Source: Ruegeria lacuscaerulensis
GTDB taxonomy: Bacteria > Pseudomonadota > Alphaproteobacteria > Rhodobacterales > Rhodobacteraceae
Assembly (NCBI RefSeq): GCF_013034685.1
Contig: NZ_WQGO01000004.1
Coordinates: 451,324 to 515,323, forward strand
Reading direction: 5' to 3'
Length of the DNA stretch: 64,000 nucleotides
Shown here: piece by piece, positions 63,946 to 64,000 of the stretch
Numbering within the stretch: position 1 is the first letter of the stretch
Layout of the letters: each line of letters opens with the position of its first letter
The notes under the pieces: model-generated
Told to the model about the DNA's origin: nothing
Database searches by the model: none
What the model saw: the letters and a program-made list of their open reading frames with translations, nothing else
Translations under genes and position numbers: made by a program

Positions 63946-64000
63946 TGGTTGCGGGAGCAGGATTTGAACCTGCGACCTTCAGGTTATGAGCCTGACGAGC
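63946..64000 (-). tRNA. tRNA-fMet(CAT), 5' part outside window
   Basis: Read on the minus strand: anticodon arm TCAGG-CTCATAA-CCTGA (anticodon CAT), T arm GCAGG-TTCAAAT-CCTGC, acceptor 3' strand TCCCGCA, discriminator A and encoded CCA (63946-63948). The CAT anticodon with this loop and T arm is that of initiator tRNA. The D arm and 5' acceptor strand lie beyond base 64000. Confidence 0.85.

Noticed and set aside
1..64000. CRISPR array, rRNA operon, intact insertion sequence or prophage
   Set aside because: No regularly spaced repeats, rRNA sequence, transposase or phage structural gene was recognised on reading the window.

Overview
The window looks like chromosomal DNA of a marine alphaproteobacterium of the Rhodobacteraceae (Roseobacter group). 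The evidence is a petABC cytochrome bc1 operon with a Rhodobacter-type Rieske protein, the petP-petR regulator pair in the same window, many TRAP-transported sugar-acid genes, and very compact operons joined by TGATG or ATGA overlaps. This placement is inferred from protein resemblance only; no database search was run.

Bases 1-9600 hold quaternary-amine and sulfate-ester catabolism. A GlxA/CdhR-type AraC regulator (cut by the window start) faces a seven-gene minus-strand operon. The operon order is Rieske oxygenase of the carnitine/betaine type, choline-sulfatase-like enzyme, SDR, beta-keto-acid cleavage enzyme, aldehyde dehydrogenase, SDR, carnitine-dehydrogenase-like enzyme. An orphan amino-acid-type binding protein follows. 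Bases 10265-14816 hold a promoter, an RND efflux pair and a 56-residue membrane protein.

Bases 14958-35600 are housekeeping: dxs-ispA-xseB-deacetylase, petR-petP, ilvE, an AraC regulator with a small membrane protein, phoD, cobO, a DMT exporter, an HD protein, aroC, a ribH2-type lumazine synthase behind an FMN riboswitch, a PaiB-like protein, a cytochrome c, petABC, mtaB-dapF and tRNA-Lys. A dispersed element made of two small hairpins and a conserved tail occurs three times here.

Bases 35567-37214 are a 1.65 kb segment bounded by the tRNA-Lys 3' end and a 30/33 copy of it. This is the footprint of a site-specific integration; it holds one secreted protein of unknown function and no integrase.

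Bases 37499-63421 are a large sugar-acid catabolic region. It has hexuronate isomerase, fructuronate reductase and mannonate dehydratase (glucuronate to 2-keto-3-deoxygluconate), a galactarolactone-cycloisomerase-like enzyme in a TRAP operon, a second enolase-superfamily enzyme, an erythronate-dehydrogenase-like SDR, an IlvD/Edd dehydratase, four Gfo/Idh/MocA oxidoreductases (three in tandem), two phytanoyl-CoA-dioxygenase-family proteins, two exporters and a GntR regulator. KDG kinase and KDPG aldolase are not in the window.

The right edge (63422-64000) holds the C-terminal remnant of a serine recombinase and the 3' part of an initiator tRNA. No CRISPR array, intact insertion sequence or rRNA was seen.
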